Assembly: GCF_000688455.1 (NCBI RefSeq)
Contig: NZ_JIAL01000001.1
Location: forward strand, 3,255,001 to 3,319,000
From: Pseudacidobacterium ailaaui
GTDB taxonomy: Bacteria; Acidobacteriota; Terriglobia; Terriglobales; Acidobacteriaceae
Length of the DNA stretch: 64,000 nucleotides
Direction of reading: 5' to 3'
In this document: positions 63,947 to 64,000 of the stretch, one piece after another
Numbering within the stretch: the stretch's first letter is position 1
How the letters are laid out: every line of letters starts with the position of its first letter
Program-made: the position numbers and the translations under genes
The notes under the pieces: generated by a model
Told to the model about the DNA's origin: nothing
Database searches by the model: none
The model's input: the letters and a program-made list of their open reading frames with translations, nothing else

Positions 63947-64000
63947 TTATTCGAGATTCTGCACCTGTTCACGCGCCTTCTCGATCTCGGATTTCATGCC
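63947..64000 (-). CDS. yicC: YicC-family endoribonuclease, C-terminal fragment at window edge
   Basis: Only the last 17 residues are present: GMKSEIEKAREQVQNLE and a stop. This matches the highly conserved YicC/YloC C-terminus (MKxEIEKxREQVQNxE). YicC is normally encoded directly upstream of gmk, as here. The rest of the gene lies outside the window. Confidence 0.75.
   Translation of the reverse strand, partial: GMKSEIEKAREQVQNLE

Overview
The window looks like a chromosomal segment of an Acidobacteriota bacterium, probably subdivision 1 (Terriglobales / Acidobacteriaceae-like). This is inference from gene content and not from a marker gene: two full-length UvrA proteins, an ASPIC/UnbV (CRTAC1-type) FG-GAP protein, a tandem DUF507 pair, a secreted GH38 alpha-mannosidase, a bacterial frataxin, and many proteins with Gram-negative signal peptides plus Lol and TolC systems. 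I see no rRNA, tRNA, CRISPR array, insertion sequence, phage gene or plasmid function. Gene density is high, and many neighbours are joined by ATGA or GTGA overlaps.

Layout. (1) 1-8185, minus strand: an exopolysaccharide operon, read right to left. It encodes a Wzc-like tyrosine kinase, a Wza-like export protein, a Wzy-like membrane protein, an unknown secreted protein, UDP-glucose 6-dehydrogenase and a GDP-mannose-epimerase-like SDR that runs off the left edge. (2) 8.5-17.9 kb: a secreted GH38 alpha-mannosidase; divergently, a beta-propeller protein, a LolC/E-type permease, a zinc phospholipase-C-like protein and a LolD-type ATPase. (3) 18.1-24.4 kb: clpC with a clear terminator, then a CPBP protease coupled to uvrA. 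(4) 24.6-35.9 kb: small and secreted proteins of unknown role, nitroreductase, Nudix hydrolase, ribA, an FG-GAP/ASPIC protein, frataxin, a glycosyltransferase, an isobutyryl-CoA-mutase-like large subunit, and an ECF sigma / anti-sigma pair whose anti-sigma carries HEAT repeats. (5) 36-43.4 kb: housekeeping genes (RNase H, YdcF-like, TsaC, SpoU methyltransferase, RarA, phosphoesterase, SAM methyltransferase, homoserine dehydrogenase). (6) 43.5-46.3 kb: an NtrY/NtrC-like two-component pair. (7) 46.4-52.1 kb: ferredoxin, unknown acidic protein, recJ, acyl-CoA ligase, DoxX, two DUF507 proteins. (8) 52.2-57.0 kb: a tripartite efflux operon (adaptor, two ABC ATPases, TolC) without a permease gene. 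(9) 57.2-64 kb: a PNPOx-like flavoprotein, a second uvrA coupled to a TPR protein and a small secreted protein, then rpoZ, gmk and the tail of yicC.

The most interesting inferred system is a regulatory link inside the window. The efflux operon at 52-57 kb has a -24/-12 sigma-54-type element immediately upstream. About 105 and 125 bp upstream of the predicted transcription start lie two tandem TGTCC-N6-GGACA-like half-palindromic sites. About 6 kb away is a sigma-54 activator (with a GAFTDA variant of the usual GAFTGA loop) and its histidine kinase. I propose that this pair controls the operon. Other points worth checking are the missing permease, the two uvrA genes in different operons, the HEAT-domain anti-sigma factor, the orphan ICM-like mutase subunit, frataxin, and several signal-peptide proteins of unknown function embedded in conserved operons.
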